A stretch of 64,000 bases of DNA from Hyphomicrobiaceae bacterium. GTDB lineage: Bacteria > Pseudomonadota > Alphaproteobacteria > Rhizobiales > Hyphomicrobiaceae. The stretch is from the NCBI GenBank assembly GCA_025351355.1, contig JANXWC010000064.1, forward strand, positions 62,001-126,000, read 5' to 3'. Shown piece by piece: positions 61,020 to 64,000 of this stretch. Both the position numbers and the translations under genes were made by a program. Positions within the stretch are counted from its first letter, which is position 1, and every line of letters starts with the position of its first letter. The notes beneath the pieces were generated by a model, which had not been told where the DNA came from, made no database searches, and worked only from the letters and a program-made list of their open reading frames with translations.

Positions 61020-62174
61020 ATGACAACGACGCTCAACAATGTCGGGCGGCAGAGAGTGATGTGCGGCGAAATGAACCGGAGGTTGTGTTACATAAGCCTG
61101 GAGTCGCTGCGACCGGCGACCGCAGCCAATACGCATGTTCGCGGCGTTTTGCAGGCTCTGCAGGGATTAGGGTGGCAAACGGTATTGATCGCCGAGGTTC
61201 TGCAAAATAGCGCCCCACCCGGATTTTTCCGCCAATCGCTGCGCTACCTGTTTCTGCAAATTGCGGCCGGTTTTCATCTGCGAAAGGTCGATGTCGTCTA
61301 CGTCCGGCAGCATTTCGCCACTGTTCTCATCGTTGGATTGGCGCGGCTGTTGCGCAGGCCGGTCGTGCTTGAACTCAACGGATTGCCGAGCGATGTGTTG
61401 GCTTCGCATCCTTGGCTGCACAGCATCAGTGCGCCGATCCACTGGTGCTATCGGTTGCAGTTTAGATTCGCGCAAAAAATTCTTGTGGTTACCGAAGGTT
61501 TGGCCACCTACGTCGGCGCATATACGGATCCCGGCAAGATCATCGTCGTGCCGAACGGCGCCGACGCCGATTTGTTTTGCGCGCGCAATCAGCCTCGCCC
61601 CCCGGATGTGCCGGACAGCCGCTATGTTGTGTTGTTCGGTGATTTTGCCATCTGGCATGACGTTCAACTGCTGATCGATGCAACAGCGGATCCAGCCTGG
61701 CCCGATGGCGTCAAGGTCGTGTTGATCGGTCGCGGATCGCGCGAGGTCAACTTGCTGTTGAGTACGGCAGCATCCGCCCACGTAAAATATTTGGATTGGG
61801 TTGAGCAGGACAAACTGGTTGCCTATGTCGTGCACGCCATGGCTGGCATCATCCCGATTGCTACGACCGGCCAGCGACAGTCGATCGGCGCCATTCCGCT
61901 GAAATTTCTGGAGGTGTTGTCGTGTGGGCGACCCGCCATCGTTTCCGACTTGCCGACGCTGTCCGACCTGACGCGACGCCACGACTGCGGGCTGGTATTT
62001 GCGCACGACGATGCCAACAGTTTAGCGCGCGCCGTCAGCTCCCTGGCGGCGGATCCAATGCGCGCCAATGACATGGGGATGAACGGCCGTGCGCTGGTGG
62101 AAGCGACCCACAATTGGAAGACCATTGCCGCCGCGATCAGCGATATTCTTAAGCGGCTAATCGCTCCGCAATAG
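61020..62174 (+). CDS. GT4-type glycosyltransferase
   Basis: Transfers a sugar from an activated donor in surface polysaccharide assembly; 384 residues with two Rossmann domains. The N-terminal domain has VVYVRQHFATVLIVGLARL; the C-terminal domain has a GT4-like FLEVLSCGRPAIVSDLPTL, with a Glu of the EX7E type nearby. Start is uncertain: ATGs at 61020, 61059 and 61071 are all in frame, and AGAGAG precedes 61059. The longest is given. It is convergent with the aminotransferase gene. Confidence 0.8.
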   Translation: MTTTLNNVGRQRVMCGEMNRRLCYISLESLRPATAANTHVRGVLQALQGLGWQTVLIAEVLQNSAPPGFFRQSLRYLFLQIAAGFHLRKVDVVYVRQHFATVLIVGLARLLRRPVVLELNGLPSDVLASHPWLHSISAPIHWCYRLQFRFAQKILVVTEGLATYVGAYTDPGKIIVVPNGADADLFCARNQPRPPDVPDSRYVVLFGDFAIWHDVQLLIDATADPAWPDGVKVVLIGRGSREVNLLLSTAASAHVKYLDWVEQDKLVAYVVHAMAGIIPIATTGQRQSIGAIPLKFLEVLSCGRPAIVSDLPTLSDLTRRHDCGLVFAHDDANSLARAVSSLAADPMRANDMGMNGRALVEATHNWKTIAAAISDILKRLIAPQ

Positions 62175-62219
62175 CTGCTTCCGCCGCAGGCGGATACGCC
62201 TCGCGGAGGGCAGCTTGCG

Positions 62220-63398
62220 TCAAGTGCGCAAGGCGACGGCCAAAGCACCGATGATCAAATCTTGCGTCGCCTCGTCGAGGTAGGGATGCATCGGCAAACT
62301 CAACACTTCCTGCGCCAGTGTTTCCGATATTGGCAAGCCACCGTCGGCGACAGGAAAGGGTTGATAGGCGGGCTGGTGATGCAAAGGCCGAGGATAATAG
62401 ATTTCCGTCGGAATGCCGCGGGCCTTGAGCATGGCTTGGATCGTGGTGCGCTTCGCGGCATCGACGCGGAGGGTATATTGCGCCCACACGGATCGGCGCG
62501 TTGGCGGCACGGACGGTATCACGGCGACGTTCGCAAGTTTGTCTGAGTAGCGTGCGGCGATCACTTGACGCCGTTCGATTTCATCTTCGAAGATCGACAG
62601 CTTTTCGATCAACACGGCAGCCTGGATCGTGTCGAGGCGACCATTGATGCCGTGGCGGATCACGTCGTATTTATCGGCCCCGCGACCGTGTGACCGGATG
62701 GACCGCAGCACTGCGGCCAACTCAGCGTCCTCGGTGAAGATGGCCCCGCCGTCGCCGTAACATCCGAGCGGCTTGGCCGGAAAAAAACTGGTCACTGTCA
62801 TTTCCGCAAGCGTGCCCACGCGCCGGCCCGCGCATTCGGCGCCAAACGATTGCGCCGCGTCTGCCAGCACCCACAATCCGTGCGCATCGGCAAAATCATT
62901 AAGTGCGGCGTAGCCTGCGGGCTGTCCGAACAGATCGACGCCGATGATGCCAACCGGCCTAAGGCCCGCTTTTCGCGCGGCGTGCAAGCCGCCCTCAAGC
63001 GTTGCCACGGAAATGTTGAAGCTGTCGTGCTCGACGTCGACGAACACCGGCGTGCCGCCCAACAGAACCAGCGATTCTGGCGTCGCTGTATAAGTAAAGG
63101 CGGGGCACAGCACCGCTTGTCCCGGTCCCACTTCCTTCGCCATCATGGCCATCATCAATGCGTCGGTGCCACTGGCACAACTGATCGCGTGCGCCGCTCC
63201 GGTCGAGCTCTGCAGGCGCCGCTCCAACTCAAGAACCTCAGGCCCCATGATATATTGGCCGTGCTCTAGAACGCGGGCTATCGCGCGGTCAATTGCCGGG
63301 CGGATGCGCGCCTGCTGAGCTTTGAGGTCAATGAAGGGGATCGGCATGGTGGCACTGCCGGCGACGGGCTCAGCCGGCATCGGCGACGAGGGTGTCAT
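62220..63398 (-). CDS. DegT/DnrJ/EryC1 family sugar aminotransferase (WbpE-like)
   Basis: PLP-dependent transaminase of 392 residues that aminates a nucleotide-linked keto sugar. Key regions: SCASGTDALMMAMMA, DAAQSFGAECAGRRVG and the PLP lysine in SFFPAKPLGCYGDGG. The ATG at 63398 overlaps the acetyltransferase gene by 29 bases and is supported by GGAGA upstream. With the acetyltransferase it fits the WbpE/WbpD pair of the UDP-2,3-diacetamido-uronic acid pathway. That pathway call rests on adjacency and resemblance. Confidence 0.88.
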   Translation of the reverse strand: MTPSSPMPAEPVAGSATMPIPFIDLKAQQARIRPAIDRAIARVLEHGQYIMGPEVLELERRLQSSTGAAHAISCASGTDALMMAMMAKEVGPGQAVLCPAFTYTATPESLVLLGGTPVFVDVEHDSFNISVATLEGGLHAARKAGLRPVGIIGVDLFGQPAGYAALNDFADAHGLWVLADAAQSFGAECAGRRVGTLAEMTVTSFFPAKPLGCYGDGGAIFTEDAELAAVLRSIRSHGRGADKYDVIRHGINGRLDTIQAAVLIEKLSIFEDEIERRQVIAARYSDKLANVAVIPSVPPTRRSVWAQYTLRVDAAKRTTIQAMLKARGIPTEIYYPRPLHHQPAYQPFPVADGGLPISETLAQEVLSLPMHPYLDEATQDLIIGALAVALRT

Positions 63399-63951
63399 GG
63401 GCCGTCTCCAGGTAGCGGCTTCCGTCGATGGGGCAAACGAAGTCCGGGCCCAGTCGTGCGCCGGCGCGGCTCATCCAGCCGATGCGCCGGGCAGGCACGC
63501 CGGCCATCAGCGCGAAGTCCGGCACGTTGGCGGTTACGACGGCACCAGCGGCGATAAAGCAGTAACCGCCGAGTTCGTGGCCGCAGACAATCGTCGCGTT
63601 GGCGCCGATGGTCGCCCCGCGCCGCACGATGGTGTGCCTGAACTCATCTTTGCGTTCGATCTCGGCGCGCGGATTGTTGACGTTGGTGAAGACGGCGCTG
63701 GGCCCGCAGAACACATCGTCTTCGAGTTCGACACCTTTGTAGATACTGACATTGTTCTGGATCTTGCAGCGGTCGCCGATCAACACATCCGGACCGATCA
63801 TGACATTCTGGCCGATGGAGCACTGGCGACCAATCAGGCAATTCTGCAAGACGTGCGAAAAGTGCCAGATCTTGGTGCCCGCGCCGATGCTGCACGGCTC
63901 GTCGACGTAGCAGCTCTCGTGGATGAAGACGTTGTCATGCGGGGAGGCCAT
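63370..63951 (-). CDS. Nucleotide-sugar N-acetyltransferase, hexapeptide repeat (WbpD-like)
   Basis: Left-handed beta-helix acyltransferase of 193 residues. Repeats run through CSIGAGTKIWHFSHVLQN, CLIGRQCSIGQNVMIG and TIGANATIVCGHELGG, the last with family features. It closely resembles WbpD/WlbB, which acetylates the 3-amino group of UDP-2-acetamido-3-amino-uronate. The ATG at 63951 has GAGAGG upstream. Two genes of the same pathway follow and probably precede it. Confidence 0.88.
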   Translation of the reverse strand: MASPHDNVFIHESCYVDEPCSIGAGTKIWHFSHVLQNCLIGRQCSIGQNVMIGPDVLIGDRCKIQNNVSIYKGVELEDDVFCGPSAVFTNVNNPRAEIERKDEFRHTIVRRGATIGANATIVCGHELGGYCFIAAGAVVTANVPDFALMAGVPARRIGWMSRAGARLGPDFVCPIDGSRYLETAHDTLVADAG

Positions 63952-64000
63952 CGCAATACCTCTCGCGGTCGTGGAGTACTTTTTCGAGCCACGGATGCAC
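63935..64000 (-). CDS. Possible 3' end of an upstream polysaccharide gene
   Basis: In the frame read from 64000 the last 21 codons (HPWLEKVLHDRERYCDGLPA after the first) end in TGA at 63935-63937, overlapping the acetyltransferase start by 17 bases. Such overlap is typical for this kind of operon. The rest lies outside the window, so the product is not identified. Confidence 0.35.
   Translation of the reverse strand: MHPWLEKVLHDRERYCDGLPA

Noticed and set aside
62180-62194. Small TCCGCC-GCA-GGCGGA hairpin between convergent glycosyltransferase and aminotransferase genes
   Set aside because: Stem of only six pairs and no T-run on either strand; too weak to call a terminator.

Overview
The window is about 60% GC, densely coded DNA from an alphaproteobacterium, most likely order Hyphomicrobiales. 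The taxonomic call is an inference. It rests on the hisS and tolQRA sequences, an EcfG-type general stress promoter, a cysteine-type formate dehydrogenase set with DUF3305, DUF3306, DUF6352 and DUF6505 genes, and rhizobial-style palindromic repeats. I see no tRNA, rRNA, CRISPR array, phage or intact insertion sequence.

Layout. 1-5.1 kb: 3' part of hisS, then tolQ-tolR-tolA and an exported metallo-beta-lactamase-fold hydrolase. 5.3-8.1 kb (minus strand): a ligase-associated exonuclease and an ATP-dependent DNA ligase, preceded by a predicted small RNA with C-rich loops. 8.6-15.1 kb: a CUT1 sugar importer operon with a Gfo/Idh oxidoreductase, divergent from a short-chain dehydrogenase. 15.3-28.7 kb: two divergent operons. 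The minus one holds a quinone-reductase-like enzyme and two M28-like peptidases. The plus one holds a third M28-like protein, an M20 peptidase and a complete Dpp/Opp importer whose binding protein looks circularly permuted. 28.9-34.2 kb: an amidohydrolase, a fasciclin protein, a tiny predicted exported peptide and a second sugar-type importer with no ATPase. 34.3-43.8 kb: two paralogous amidohydrolases, an unknown membrane protein, a Pot-type importer and an M24 peptidase. 43.9-58.3 kb: a membrane-bound formate dehydrogenase operon (HTH-TorD chaperone, Tat peptide, alpha, beta and gamma subunits, a small membrane protein, Mrp/ApbC) and its accessory genes, ending with a WD40-cytochrome c protein. 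58.3-60.7 kb: a large RTX-type metalloprotease. 61.0-64.0 kb: surface polysaccharide genes (glycosyltransferase, sugar aminotransferase, sugar N-acetyltransferase).

How the genes work together. From 9 to 44 kb the window reads as a nutrient scavenging and catabolic island: four ABC importers interleaved with peptidases and amidohydrolases, with no regulator gene, although dyad-symmetric sites lie in two divergent promoter regions. From 44 to 58 kb it is one respiratory formate oxidation module.

The most notable observations are: (1) a predicted ~115-nt small RNA (minus strand, about 8109 to 7995) with a GGAAC-N17-GTT promoter, two perfect hairpins whose loops are runs of C, a further CCCCCUC in the linker and a terminator U-tract, resembling the GsrN class; (2) a family 5 solute-binding protein in circularly permuted order; (3) three M28-family proteins that all lack the paired acidic residues of the active site; (4) an HTH-TorD fusion heading the formate dehydrogenase operon, with a perfect 25-bp palindrome upstream.
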